In this document: piece after piece, positions 9,861 to 18,874 of the stretch
Layout of the letters: every line of letters starts with the position of its first letter
Position numbering within the stretch: the stretch's first letter is position 1
Assembly (NCBI RefSeq): GCF_003263785.1
Contig: NZ_JYJK01000134.1
Span: 1 to 49,056 of the forward strand
Source of the DNA: Vibrio variabilis
GTDB taxonomy: Bacteria > Pseudomonadota > Gammaproteobacteria > Enterobacterales > Vibrionaceae
Length of the DNA: 49,056 bases
Direction of reading: 5' to 3'
The notes under the pieces: generated by a model
What the model was told of the DNA's origin: nothing
The model's database searches: none
Seen by the model: only the letters and a program-made list of their open reading frames with translations
Program-made: the position numbers and the translations under genes

Positions 9861-9861
9861 C

Positions 9862-11162
9862 CTAGTGCTGACAGTAATGGATGTGATCACCCATTTCGAT
9901 CAACTTGTCTAGAATGCGCTCTCCATCGGCACGTAACCCATTGTGTTCATACTCGTTGGTGATCCAAGCTTTCGAATTGGGGATGTTAGCGAGTGTTTCC
10001 CGGCTGATGTCCATCTCAACAAACATATCGTCAGCGTACACAGCGCAACTCACAGGAACGCGGTTGGTTGCCAACACTTCAGCATCGTACAGTGCCCCCC
10101 AATCGGCCTTTTCTGCCAGTAGGTTGGCGGCTTCTTTAAGGGGCTTTAAGCATTGGTATTGCTCAAACATCCACGGGAACACCATTTCGCCAGTAAAGTA
10201 GAAACAGTCGTCACCCGGTTGGTAATTAAACTCATCGTGCTGTTGCCTAACGCGATCAGCTGACCAACTCGATGCAAAGCCTTGGCAATAAATAGACTCG
10301 TGCAAAAGCGCATAAATAGGGTTGGTTTGAAATGCTTGTTGCGCCAGCATTTCATTCAGGAATTCATAGCGTAATGTTGGCTTTCCATCCACTTCAATGA
10401 ACGCATTTTCAAGCGAGTAATAGGTAGGAAGGAAGGTATCGCTGACACCAAAGTTAATCCCGATTTGCTGAAATTGTTCCACGGTGAAAGCTTGCCCATT
10501 CGGTAAAGTCACTTCGTTTGTCGCTAGATGGTTAGCTATTTTTTTGCATAGCGACTGGGCATGTGGGAACTGATTGAAAAACTCTTGGTTTTTCTGTTTG
10601 GTACGCTTGAACGTAGCGTTGTAGACATCGTCAGGATGTCGTTCTATTGATGGCACGCCACCCGTTATGTAGCACGGCTCAGACTATCCGGAAACAGTGA
10701 CAGGTAAGTCAGAGAGCAAAAACCACCAAAGCTCTGTCCTAAGATAGCCCATTGGGTGACCCCAAAAGCCTGACGAATAAATTCAGCATCACGAACAATG
10801 TTATCTGCACGGAAATGGCTTAAGTAGTCAGCTTGCTCACTTGGAGAAAAATGTGCCAAGGTCTGGTGATTGACAACACTGCTGTTGCCTGTGCCGCGCT
10901 GGTCAAGCAGCAGTACGCGGTAGTCCTGCAAAGCACGTTTTAGCCAGCCGCTGTTACCATTGGGGCGTGGAGATGGAAAACCAGGGCCGCCTTGAAAAAA
11001 GACTAACCAGGGCTTTTCACCTCCGTCCTTGGCGAGAGTGACTTCTCTCGCGAAGATCTGCAACGAACCTTTTGTTGGGTCTTGGTAGTCTAGAGGAACT
11101 GTAAAGTAATGAGGGGTAAATTTTAAACCACCATCAATAAAAGCAGGGGAAGTGTGGGTCAT
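9862..11162 (-). CDS. Alpha/beta-hydrolase, S33 prolyl aminopeptidase-like (frameshifted)
   Basis: Restoring one base near 10671 joins two frames into about 433 residues, the length of Aeromonas-type proline iminopeptidases. The first frame carries the oxyanion motif FFQGGPGFPSPRP, LLLDQRGTGNSS and the nucleophile elbow GQSFGGFCSL. The second begins YITGGVPSIERHPDDVY and contains the presumed acid (YADDMFVEMD) and the C-terminal His (GDHIHYCQH). It would release N-terminal proline or hydroxyproline from peptides, probably in the cytosol as no signal peptide is visible. The start is the ATG at 11162; a TTG two codons upstream is less likely. It lies downstream of glpK on the same strand but behind a strong terminator. 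Confidence 0.82.
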
Positions 11163-11301
11163 ATTCAAGCATCCGTGAAGAATAACAGTACATTTAACAA
11201 TAGAATCGACGCGCTGTTACTCTGACAACGCCCGCTGAACTTAGCGGTTTTCGTGTGAAAAGGCCAACGTTTAGTGCCGATTATTTGGATACTCAAAAGC
11301 A

Positions 11302-11327
11302 AAAAACGCACCAAGCGGTGCGTTTTT
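11302..11327 (-). terminator. Intrinsic terminator of glpK
   Basis: An 11-bp arm AAAAACGCACC pairs with GGTGCGTTTTT across a 4-nt loop, followed by T's on the minus strand. It starts 16 bases beyond the glpK stop. The flanking A/T runs make it potentially bidirectional. Confidence 0.85.
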
Positions 11328-11342
11328 AAACTCGAGCTAAGC

Positions 11343-12833
11343 CTAATTCGTTTTCGTGCGCCCAATGGCGGTTAACCATCCGTCGTACAGAGTCTCACGT
11401 TTTTCGCGTTCCAATTCAGGACTGAAGATCCGCTCGATCTCCTTTTTATCAGCGAGCTCTTCCTGGCTGTTCCAATACCCAACGGCGAGTCCGGCCAGCA
11501 TGGCAGCACCAAGCGCAGTGGATTCACGAACCATTGGACGAACCACTTTGCTACCCATGATGTCGGATTGGAACTGCATCAAAAAATCGTTGGCGACAGC
11601 GCCGCCATCGACTCGAATTTGATTGAGTTTGATGCCAGAGTCTTCTTCCATCGCAAGTAACACATCCTTACTTTGGTAAGCGATGGCTTCCAGTGCAGCG
11701 CGAATGATGTGATTGCGATTGGTACCTCGTGTTAATCCAACTAAACTGCCTCGAGCATGAGGATCCCAGTAAGGTGCACCCAGCCCGACAAATGCGGGTA
11801 CTAAATACACACCGTTTGAGCTGTCCACTTGCTGGGCGAAATACGCGGTGTCCTTGGCATCACGAATCAATCCTAACTCGTCTCGTAGCCACTGAATCGT
11901 AGCCCCACCCATAAAGACGCTGCCTTCAAGGGCATACGTGACCTCATCGCCGATTTTATATCCCACTGTAGTGAGTAGACCGTGTTGAGACGTAACTGGC
12001 TTACTGCCTGTGTTCATTAGCAAAAAGCACCCCGTGCCATAGGTGTTCTTTACCATGCCTTTTTTCACACATTGCTGGCCAAACAGCGCGGCTTGTTGAT
12101 CCCCAGCGATACCACTGATGGCAATAGCATGGTTACCGCCCCCTATTTGTGTGTGGCCGTAAATTTCGCTTGATGATCTCACACTTGGCAACATGGTTCG
12201 CGGAATATTAAAGAGCTCAAGTAGCTCTTCATCCCACTCTAGGGTGTGGATGTTGAACAGCATGGTTCTTGAAGCGTTACTCACGTCGGTTACATGCGAT
12301 TTACCGTGGGTAAGTTTCCAAACGAGCCAGGTATCGACCGTACCGAAGAGCAGTTCATCGTTTTCGGCCTTTTCGCGCGCACCTTCTACGTTGTCCAGTA
12401 TCCACGCCACTTTTGATGCAGAGAAATACGCATCCACCACTAAGCCCGTTTTGTCTTGAATCATTGGCTCGTGGCCATTGGCTTTGAGTTTGTCACAGTA
12501 ATCAGCAGTGCGGCGACATTGCCAAACGATAGCGTTGTAGATGGGTTGTCCGGAGTTTTTATCCCAGACGACAGTCGTTTCTCTTTGATTGGTAATGCCA
12601 ATTGCGGCGACTTGATCACTACCGATATCGGCTTGAGCGAGGGCTTCGGTGAGAGATGATCGTTGCGTTGCCCAAATTTCCATGGGGTCATGCTCGACCC
12701 AGCCTGGTTGTGGGTAGATTTGGGTAAATTCACGTTGAGCAGTCGTGACGATATTGGCGTCATGATCAAAGACGATCGTTCGTGAGCTGGTGGTGCCTTG
12801 GTCGAGAGCGATGATGACGTTTTTGTTATTCAT
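11343..12833 (-). CDS. glpK: Glycerol kinase GlpK
   Basis: A 496-residue FGGY-family kinase that makes sn-glycerol-3-phosphate from glycerol and ATP. The start is MNNKNVIIALDQGTTSSRTIVFD, with the DQGTTSSR phosphate-binding loop. Substrate-contact segments include QREFTQIYPQPGWVEHDPMEIW and TNQRETTVVWD. FGGY signatures are LWVWKLTHG-like (VDTWLVWKLTHG) and GAPYWDPHARGSLVGLTRG; the DGGAVANDFLMQFQSDI segment is diagnostic. Length and domain order are standard. Translation from upstream in-frame starts (to 12950) adds a non-conserved extension, so the ATG at 12833 is chosen. No glpF aquaporin precedes it. It is divergent from glpD across a region with GlpR-type operators. Confidence 0.96.
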   Translation of the reverse strand: MNNKNVIIALDQGTTSSRTIVFDHDANIVTTAQREFTQIYPQPGWVEHDPMEIWATQRSSLTEALAQADIGSDQVAAIGITNQRETTVVWDKNSGQPIYNAIVWQCRRTADYCDKLKANGHEPMIQDKTGLVVDAYFSASKVAWILDNVEGAREKAENDELLFGTVDTWLVWKLTHGKSHVTDVSNASRTMLFNIHTLEWDEELLELFNIPRTMLPSVRSSSEIYGHTQIGGGNHAIAISGIAGDQQAALFGQQCVKKGMVKNTYGTGCFLLMNTGSKPVTSQHGLLTTVGYKIGDEVTYALEGSVFMGGATIQWLRDELGLIRDAKDTAYFAQQVDSSNGVYLVPAFVGLGAPYWDPHARGSLVGLTRGTNRNHIIRAALEAIAYQSKDVLLAMEEDSGIKLNQIRVDGGAVANDFLMQFQSDIMGSKVVRPMVRESTALGAAMLAGLAVGYWNSQEELADKKEIERIFSPELEREKRETLYDGWLTAIGRTKTN

Positions 12834-12869
12834 AGAGTGTCCGTCTATCGATGAGTGATAATGAGAGCC

Positions 12870-12889
12870 TCTGTTCGTTTTCGACCATA
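12870..12889. promoter_or_regulatory. GlpR-type operator, glpK-proximal
   Basis: The sequence TCTGTTCGTTTTCGACCATA matches the E. coli GlpR consensus (WATGTTCGWT-WWCGAACATW) at 18 of 20 positions, 36 bp upstream of glpK. The consensus is recalled, not computed. The repressor could be the DeoR-family protein encoded at 2444-3192. Confidence 0.65.
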
Positions 12890-13022
12890 GGCCGAAGCGA
12901 TGCATAGAGCAATATTGGATGATAATAGTGGCGTTGATAATAATATTCAAAGCAGGACGTAGAATGTGTGAGCAAAGTGACAGGAATGAATGAATTTAAC
13001 ATTTTGCTATCAAATTGCTCGC

Positions 13023-13042
13023 AATGTTCGTTTTCGCGCATT
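13023..13042. promoter_or_regulatory. GlpR-type operator, glpD-proximal
   Basis: The sequence AATGTTCGTTTTCGCGCATT has a perfect left half-site and a right half-site with two mismatches to the GlpR consensus. It lies 53 bp upstream of the glpD start, in the position expected for promoter overlap. Confidence 0.65.
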
Positions 13043-13044
13043 AT

Positions 13045-13064
13045 ATTGTTCGTATGTGCTCATA
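13045..13064. promoter_or_regulatory. Weaker GlpR-type half-operator adjoining the previous one
   Basis: ATTGTTCG gives a good left half and the right half keeps only GCTCATA, about 14 of 20 consensus positions. It is almost contiguous with the stronger site, suggesting cooperative tandem binding, as known for glp promoters in E. coli. Tentative. Confidence 0.4.
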
Positions 13065-13095
13065 AAAATGACAAGATAAACGGAGGCAAGTGGGA

Positions 13096-14627
13096 ATGGG
13101 TGACACGAACAACAATTACGATGTGATAGTTATCGGCGGCGGTATTAATGGTGTGGCTGTGGCGTCCGATGCCGCAGGAAGAGGTTTGAATGTGGCGTTG
13201 GTTGAGATGAATGATCTTGCTTCGGCGACGTCGTCGGCGAGCAGCAAACTCATTCATGGCGGCCTTAGATACCTCGAGCATTACGAGTTTCGTTTGGTGT
13301 CAGAAGCATTAGCAGAGCGAGAAGTGCTGTTGAAAAACGCTCCCCACTTAGTTGCCCCATTGCGCTTCCAGTTACCTCATCGCCCTCATTTGCGTCCAGC
13401 ATGGATGATACGTGCAGGGCTTTTCCTTTACGACCACCTAGGAAAGCGCGTGTCATTGCTTGGCAGCAAAGGCGTTAAATTTGCTGGCGATGAAAGTCCA
13501 CTCCTACCAGAGATGAAAATCGGTTTTGAGTACTCTGACTGTGCGGTTGATGATGCACGTTTGGTTGTCGCTAACGCTATGCTGGCAAGGGAAAAAGGTG
13601 CGTCGATATTTACGCAAACTAAATGCACCGGAGCACGCAGATTGGCAGATGGCTGGCTTGTTGAAACAAGCAATGCGTTAACAGGAGAAACGCAGTCGCT
13701 ACGAGCTAAAGCCTTAGTTAACGCAGCAGGCCCTTGGGTTGACCGCTTTTTTGATGATCAACTGGCTTTACCATCTCCAAGAAGCATCCGATTGGTCAAA
13801 GGGAGCCACATTGTTGTTCCTCGCATGTACCAAGGCGACCACGCCTACATTTTGCAAAATGAAGACAAGCGCATTGTTTTCGTTATCCCTTATATGGATA
13901 AGTACTCTGTGGTCGGTACCACGGATGTGGATTATCAAGGCGACCCGAGCAAGGTAGCGATTGATGACAATGAAAAGGACTATTTGTGTGAGATAGTGAA
14001 CCAGCACTTTAAAACAAAAATCAGTCAACAAGACATAGTGTCGGATTGGTCGGGTGTAAGACCGCTGTGTGAGGATGAATCAGATGACCCGCAAGCGGTA
14101 ACGCGTGATTACACCATTGAGCTTGACGATGAGCTTGATGATGCTCCGTTGCTATCCATTTTTGGCGGTAAGCTCACGACGTATCGTAAGCTTGGACAAG
14201 CGGCGGTCGATAAGTTGGCGCCATTCTTCCCGCATATGGGATCGTCTTGGACAAAAGAGGCGATATTGCCGGGGGAAACTTCTCCACCAGAGAAGCTTTA
14301 GCGAAAAAAACCGCGAAGCGCTATCCGTGGCTTGATGCTGACCTTATCAATCGTTGGGTACGCGCTTACGGTACAAGCTTGGAGAAAATTGTTGATGGGG
14401 CTTCGGATAATGAAGCGCTTGGTGACCATTTTGGTCATGGGCTCTATCAAGCGGAAGTCGATTATCTGATGCAAAACGAGTGGGCGACTAGCTGCGAGGA
14501 TGTGTTGTGGCGAAGGACTAAACTAGGACTCGAGTTCTCGGAGCTGCAAACTGAGAAGCTCGCAGCGTACATGGCAAGATGCCTATCTGCGCGAAGACTT
14601 ACCATGCTGAAATGTGCTGGAGAGTAA
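13096..14627 (+). CDS. glpD: Aerobic glycerol-3-phosphate dehydrogenase GlpD (frameshifted)
   Basis: A membrane-associated FAD enzyme oxidising G3P to dihydroxyacetone phosphate and feeding electrons to quinone. The dinucleotide motif VIVIGGGINGVAVASDAAGRGL is at the N-terminus. LIHGGLRYLEHYEF and KGSHIVVPRMY are family signatures, and SIFGGKLTTYRKLGQAA marks the second FAD segment. The run of G at 14271-14275 is one base short: adding a G joins EAILPG to GNFSTREALAKK, and the C-terminal domain continues to 14627 (about 510 residues; E. coli 501). The start is the ATG at 13096, nine bases after a CGGAGG Shine-Dalgarno; a GTG at 13090 is too close. Confidence 0.93.
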
Positions 14628-14633
14628 ATAGAG

Positions 14634-14658
14634 AGCGCGCCAAGGCGCGCTTTTTTTT
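14634..14658 (+). terminator. Intrinsic terminator of glpD
   Basis: A GC-rich stem AGCGCGC/GCGCGCT with a short loop, followed by eight T's starting at 14651, only 7 bases after the glpD stop. It touches the stop codon of the convergent EamA gene. Confidence 0.88.
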
Positions 14659-15598
14659 AGCGTTTTCGCAAGCGAACCATAGAACTGAGGCGATAAAAAA
14701 TGAGTGAGCCAAGCAGTAGTGAACAACCAAGTATTTTGTTAAACGGCATAGGCTCGTGATATATCATCACGCTCAAAATCAGCGTCCAAATGGGCTCCAA
14801 TAGCATCAGTAGTGCTGCGTTGGTCGGGTTGGCTAGCTTCTGGCCTGTCGTCTGCATTAAATAGCGCAAGCTTGTCGCTAGAACGACACTAAGCGCAAAC
14901 CAATTCCAAGTCGTTGTCGAAATTTCGCTTGGCCAAGTCTCGGTAAAGTACGACAGGATAAGACCGAGCACACCAGTAGAAAAGAGTTGCAACGTAGCAA
15001 GTAGGATCGGTGAGAGCCGAACTGAGTACTTACTGTTGAAGTTAAAATGCACCGCAAGACCAATAGCAGCAATCAAGAACCACAGTTGGCTGGCATCGAA
15101 TGTCCAGCTGCCTTTCCATGACAATAAGAACAAACCAATTATGGCGATAGGGAGTGACAGCCAGAACGCGCGGATAGGCTTAGTTTTGAATAACACCCAA
15201 GCCACGATTGGCACGATGAGCATAGAAAGGCTCATGATAAACGCGCCTTCACCCAGCGTGTCACTAATAGAAATTGCATAGATCCAGCTAAAAATAGCGC
15301 AGCCTAAAAATCCACCCACGCTGAGGGCTCGCAAGCAATCGGCGAGCGGAGCCGCTTTAAGCGCTTTGAGACAAAATGGCAGAAGTAATAGCGACGCAAA
15401 AAGAAAGCGCAACCCAATAAAGCCAAAAGGTGGCAATCCGGCAATGGCTTCTTTAGAGAAGACCCATCCGGCACCAGCAAGCAATGTAGTGAAAACTAAA
15501 ATTAATTCAGCGCGATAGTTCAAAATCGTATGGTCTTTATGTTTTTTGTGTATTCTGCGCCAAAAAACGCGTCTTAGCCACATCAATATTGGGGACAA
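14657..15598 (-). CDS. EamA/DMT-superfamily transporter
   Basis: A 313-residue inner-membrane protein with ten predicted transmembrane helices arranged as two EamA repeats of about 140 residues. The first repeat contains AGWVFSKEAIAGLPPFGFIGLRF, the second LLMLLEPIWTLILSVMIYHEPM, whose E-P-(I/V)-W/x pattern is a DMT hallmark. Likely an exporter of a small metabolite; the substrate is unknown. The first 28 residues (MSPILMWLRRVFWRRIHKKHKDHTI) are basic and atypical, so translation may start at the TTG of LNYRAELILVF. It is convergent with glpD. Confidence 0.8.
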   Translation of the reverse strand: MSPILMWLRRVFWRRIHKKHKDHTILNYRAELILVFTTLLAGAGWVFSKEAIAGLPPFGFIGLRFLFASLLLLPFCLKALKAAPLADCLRALSVGGFLGCAIFSWIYAISISDTLGEGAFIMSLSMLIVPIVAWVLFKTKPIRAFWLSLPIAIIGLFLLSWKGSWTFDASQLWFLIAAIGLAVHFNFNSKYSVRLSPILLATLQLFSTGVLGLILSYFTETWPSEISTTTWNWFALSVVLATSLRYLMQTTGQKLANPTNAALLMLLEPIWTLILSVMIYHEPMPFNKILGCSLLLGSLIFYRLSSMVRLRKR

Positions 15599-15710
15599 GC
15601 ACTGTTTGCTCTCGAATGCTGTACGAATAACGAAATGCGACTATATTCATAAATGCAGATAAATAGAAATTAGACTCAACGTACCGCACACATCTTGGCT
15701 AGAGGTGTTT

Positions 15711-16040
15711 ATGACTTTCGCAACGTACAGCAATGACTCGTTGACCGTAATTGAGGTCGAGTCCGCTAGGTTTGACGCCAAACTGGTCACCCAGTTTCGT
15801 GATTTTATTGATGATATGCCAGAGACAGGCGATAAGCCAATTTTGCTCGACTTGACCCATGTGAGTTTTATGGACAGTAGTGCCCTTGGGGTATTGATGG
15901 CATTCAAGAAGCATCACCAACAATCGGACATTTCTGTCGTCACAGAGAGTGCGCCGGTATTGCAGCTTTTCAAAGTGACCAAAGTCGATCAAATCGTTAA
16001 GGTATACAGTGATTTAGAGCAAGCTATTTTGGCTGGTTAA
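15711..16040 (+). CDS. STAS-domain protein (anti-sigma factor antagonist-like)
   Basis: A 109-residue stand-alone STAS domain resembling SpoIIAA/RsbV. The conserved phosphorylatable serine lies in VSFMDSSALGVLMAFKKHH near residue 56, after the LLDLTHV strand. Such proteins sequester an anti-sigma kinase when unphosphorylated. No kinase (RsbW/SpoIIAB) or PP2C phosphatase lies in this window, so the partner is elsewhere or it works in another STAS circuit. The ATG at 15711 follows AGAGG; a GTG at 15705 is too near the ribosome site. It is co-directional with tyrR, 120 bp ahead of it. Confidence 0.83.
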   Translation: MTFATYSNDSLTVIEVESARFDAKLVTQFRDFIDDMPETGDKPILLDLTHVSFMDSSALGVLMAFKKHHQQSDISVVTESAPVLQLFKVTKVDQIVKVYSDLEQAILAG

Positions 16041-16121
16041 CTTTTTACGCTTAAAAACAACGCAAATCGCTCATGCAACTTTCTGTTTTTGTTGACGACT
16101 CTCGCTGAGTCATACACACTT

Positions 16122-16143
16122 AGTGTCAACAATTCGTGACACT
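16122..16143. promoter_or_regulatory. TyrR-box-like palindrome upstream of tyrR
   Basis: A perfect 7-bp inverted repeat, AGTGTCA and TGACACT, around an 8-nt centre. Its inner 18 bp have the TyrR-box layout TGT-N12-ACA, with the critical G and C separated by 14 bases. It ends 17 bp before the tyrR start codon, an apt position for autorepression, which is known for E. coli tyrR. Binding is inferred. Confidence 0.5.
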
Positions 16144-16160
16144 TTCTACAGGAACATAAA

Positions 16161-17702
16161 GTGCGTTTAGAAGTCCTTTGCGAAGACAGACTTGGGTTAA
16201 CTCGAGAGCTGCTAGATATCTTGGCATCCAATAGTATCGACTTACGTGGTATCGAAATCGATATTACGGGCATCATTTACCTCAATTGCCCAGATATAGA
16301 CTTTGAAACTTTTCGTGACCTGATGGCGGAAATTCGCCGCATTTCAGGCGTGAAAGACGTACGAAAAATCCAGTTTATGCCTAGTGAGCGACACAACACA
16401 GAGTTGGTGTCTTTGCTGACTAATTTACCATACCCAGTACTTTCCATTGATCTTAAAGGCGCCATCGATATGGCGAACCATGCGGCGCTCAAACTACTCG
16501 CAAAGAGTGAAGACGAGGCCATGGGTCAGCTTATCTCCCATTTATTGCCAAGCTTTAACTTTGGCAAATGGATCGAAGGCGATATCACCAGACAAAAACA
16601 AGCGATTGTCATCGATGGCCTAGATTACACCATGGAGATCTTACCGGTTTACATTACGGGTGAGTCGAATGAAACGGTGCTCGCAAGTGCAGTAATGAGT
16701 ATTCATCCTACTACTCACGCCATGACAACAGAGTCGCTGGCAGACAGTAACACGTTAGGTTTTGAACACTTTGTCGGTCTCTCAAACCGTCACAAAGCGC
16801 TAATGAGCCAAGCGAAAAAGCTTGCCATGCTCGATCAGCCACTTCTCATTGAAGGCGAGACGGGTACAGGTAAAGAGATGTTAGCAAAGGCGTGTCACAA
16901 CCGCTCTCATCGCGCTTCTCAGCCATTTTTGGTACTCAGCTGTGCCTCTATGCCGGATGATGTGGCGGAAACGGAGCTATTTGGTCATGCACCTGGCTCG
17001 TTTAATCATCAACACGGCCACAAAGGCATTTTTGAGCAGGCCAATGGCGGCACTGTTTTACTTGATGAAATTGGCGAGATGAGTCCGCACTTACAAATCA
17101 AGCTACTGCGCTTCTTGCAAGATGGTACTTTCCGCCGTGTCGGTGAAGAGCACGAAGTGCACGTCGATGTCCGAATCATCGCTTCCACTCGTCACAATTT
17201 AGCGGATTTGGCAGAGCAGGGCGCATTTAGGGAAGATCTGTATTATCGACTCAATGTACTGACGTTGACGATACCGCCGCTCAGAGAGCGCGCGAGCGAC
17301 ATCGCCCCGCTGCTTGAACTGTTTGTGGCTAAGCACAGCGCCAAACTGGGCATCACCAAGCCAGAAGCTGACGATGAACTGTTGGATGCGCTCAGCAATT
17401 ATCCATGGCCTGGTAACATGAGACAGCTTGACAATATGGTGCTGCGCGCACTTACCCAAGCGAGCGGCGCGAGACTGAAGTTAGAAGACTTCAACTTACC
17501 GAAACTGGAAGCGGTGAGCACAGGAAGCGTGAATCTAAACATTGACGGCTCTTTGGATGACATCATGAAAGATTACGAGTCAAAGGTACTCGAAAAGCTC
17601 TATCAGTCGTTCCCATCCAGCCGTAAACTTGCCAAGCGATTGAATGTTTCTCACACCTCAATTGCCAACAAGCTGCGTGATTACAACATCAGGAAGAATT
17701 AA
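16161..17702 (+). CDS. tyrR: Transcriptional regulator TyrR
   Basis: A 513-residue regulator of aromatic amino acid synthesis and transport genes. It has an ACT domain at residues 1-75 (MRLEVLCEDRLGLTRELLDIL), a PAS domain at about 80-180, a AAA+ module from about 205 with Walker A GETGTGKE and Walker B GGTVLLDEIGEM, and a C-terminal Fis-like HTH (SSRKLAKRLNVSHTSIANKL). The loop that is GAFTGA in sigma-54 activators reads GHAPGSFNHQHG, as in TyrR, which acts with sigma-70; this separates it from ordinary enhancer-binding proteins. The start is GTG. Its stop overlaps the rimJ start (TAATG), indicating coupling. Confidence 0.92.
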   Translation: MRLEVLCEDRLGLTRELLDILASNSIDLRGIEIDITGIIYLNCPDIDFETFRDLMAEIRRISGVKDVRKIQFMPSERHNTELVSLLTNLPYPVLSIDLKGAIDMANHAALKLLAKSEDEAMGQLISHLLPSFNFGKWIEGDITRQKQAIVIDGLDYTMEILPVYITGESNETVLASAVMSIHPTTHAMTTESLADSNTLGFEHFVGLSNRHKALMSQAKKLAMLDQPLLIEGETGTGKEMLAKACHNRSHRASQPFLVLSCASMPDDVAETELFGHAPGSFNHQHGHKGIFEQANGGTVLLDEIGEMSPHLQIKLLRFLQDGTFRRVGEEHEVHVDVRIIASTRHNLADLAEQGAFREDLYYRLNVLTLTIPPLRERASDIAPLLELFVAKHSAKLGITKPEADDELLDALSNYPWPGNMRQLDNMVLRALTQASGARLKLEDFNLPKLEAVSTGSVNLNIDGSLDDIMKDYESKVLEKLYQSFPSSRKLAKRLNVSHTSIANKLRDYNIRKN

Positions 17703-18279
17703 TGGAAGACAGAAGCTCAGCGGTGCAGTTGCATCGCTGTGAAGGTAATGTGCTGGTTCGAAGTTCAGCGCCTTCAGATGCTTACACCGTGGCTCAGTAT
17801 TTTCGTGATAATCGTGAGTTCTTAGAGCCATGGGAGCCAAAGCGTGAACCTGGTTTCTTCCAAGTGGATACTTGGGCGAATAAGCTGCTCAAACTGGAAG
17901 AGTTGCACCGACTAGGTTTGGCTTACTATTGTCTGGTCTTTGATGCAGACACCAAAGAAATGAAGGGGACGGTTTCGTTTAGTAATTTAGTTCGTTTTCC
18001 CTTCCATTCATGCAATTTAGGCTACTCTCTGGCTCAAGATGCACAAGGGCAAGGTACATGCGCCGCGCCTTGTCTATGGCCATCCCTTATATGTTTGAGT
18101 TTCAAAATATGCATCGCATAGCCGCCAGCTATATGCCTCATAATAAGCGCAGTGAAGCCGTGTTGAAGCATATGGGGTTTGAGCGAGAAGGGTTTGCTAA
18201 AGACTACTTGCTGATTAACGGTAAGTGGGAAGATCACATACTGACGGCGCTTCATAATCCAAACTGGAAGGAATCATGA
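17702..18279 (+). CDS. rimJ: RimJ-like ribosomal-protein-alanine N-acetyltransferase (frameshifted)
   Basis: A GNAT-fold enzyme of about 192 residues after restoring one T near 18055: AQDAQGQG then joins YMRRALSMAIPYMFEF, the acetyl-CoA loop and helix of the RimJ/RimL group. Other signatures are VRSSAPSDAYTVAQYFRDN (start of the fold), LEPWEPKRE and the C-terminal MPHNKRSEAVLKHMGFEREGFAKDYLLINGKWEDHILTAL region. RimJ acetylates the N-terminal alanine of ribosomal protein S5; the exact target here is inferred. It overlaps tyrR by one base and the next gene by four (ATGA), so it is the middle gene of a translationally coupled trio. Confidence 0.84.
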
Positions 18280-18866
18280 GCAATAGATTAGAGCAGCAAC
18301 TGAACTTATTGATGGAGTTAGACAGGTTGAAATCTGTCTTGCGCCGTACTCGTATTCGCAGTGCAGAAGGCCGTTTTGAAAACAGCGCCGAACACAGTTG
18401 GCATGTCGCTATGATGGCGTTGCTGTTTCAAGAGCATGCCAATGAGCCAGTGGATATAACAAAAGTTATTAAGATGCTGCTTTTGCACGACATTGTCGAA
18501 ATCGATGCGGGTGATACCTTTGTTTATGATGTCCAGGCGTCTCAGTTGCAAGAGCAAAAAGAGCTTGAAGCGGCGGAACGTTTGTTTGGCATGCTACCTG
18601 AAGATCAAGGTGAAGAGCTGTTCACTATTTGGCGTGAGTTTGAACAAGCTGAGTCTTCGGAAGCTAAGTTCGCTAAAGCGCTAGATAGACTAATACCGAT
18701 GTTACTTAATTATCACAACCAAGGACAAAGTTGGATCGAGAATAAAGTAACGGAGACACAAGCGATTCAGGTGAATCAAAAGATAGAAAAAGGTTCACAA
18801 GTGCTTTGGGATAAAGCAAAATCGCTCATTGAAGAAGCCGTCGCAAATGGCTGGTTAAAGAATTAG
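18276..18866 (+). CDS. HD-domain nucleotidase (HDDC2/YfbR-like)
   Basis: A 196-residue single HD domain. The metal ligands are in SAEHSWHVAMMALLF (residue 38 on) and LLHDIVEIDAGDTFVYD (about residue 70), and an acidic follow-up occurs in FAKALDRLIPMLLNY. This is the HD_3 group, whose characterised members (YfbR, HDDC2) are 5'-deoxynucleotidases; activity is inferred. The start codon overlaps the rimJ stop. A DUF2947 gene follows after 8 bases, so tyrR-rimJ-HD-DUF2947 may be one transcription unit. Confidence 0.82.
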   Translation: MSNRLEQQLNLLMELDRLKSVLRRTRIRSAEGRFENSAEHSWHVAMMALLFQEHANEPVDITKVIKMLLLHDIVEIDAGDTFVYDVQASQLQEQKELEAAERLFGMLPEDQGEELFTIWREFEQAESSEAKFAKALDRLIPMLLNYHNQGQSWIENKVTETQAIQVNQKIEKGSQVLWDKAKSLIEEAVANGWLKN

Positions 18867-18874
18867 GAAACTGA

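Noticed and set aside
14247..14627. Separate small gene after glpD
   Set aside because: It is the C-terminal domain of GlpD displaced by a missing G at 14271-14275, not an independent gene.
16161..17702. Sigma-54 enhancer-binding protein
   Set aside because: The AAA+ loop lacks GAFTGA and the N-terminus has an ACT domain, so TyrR fits better.
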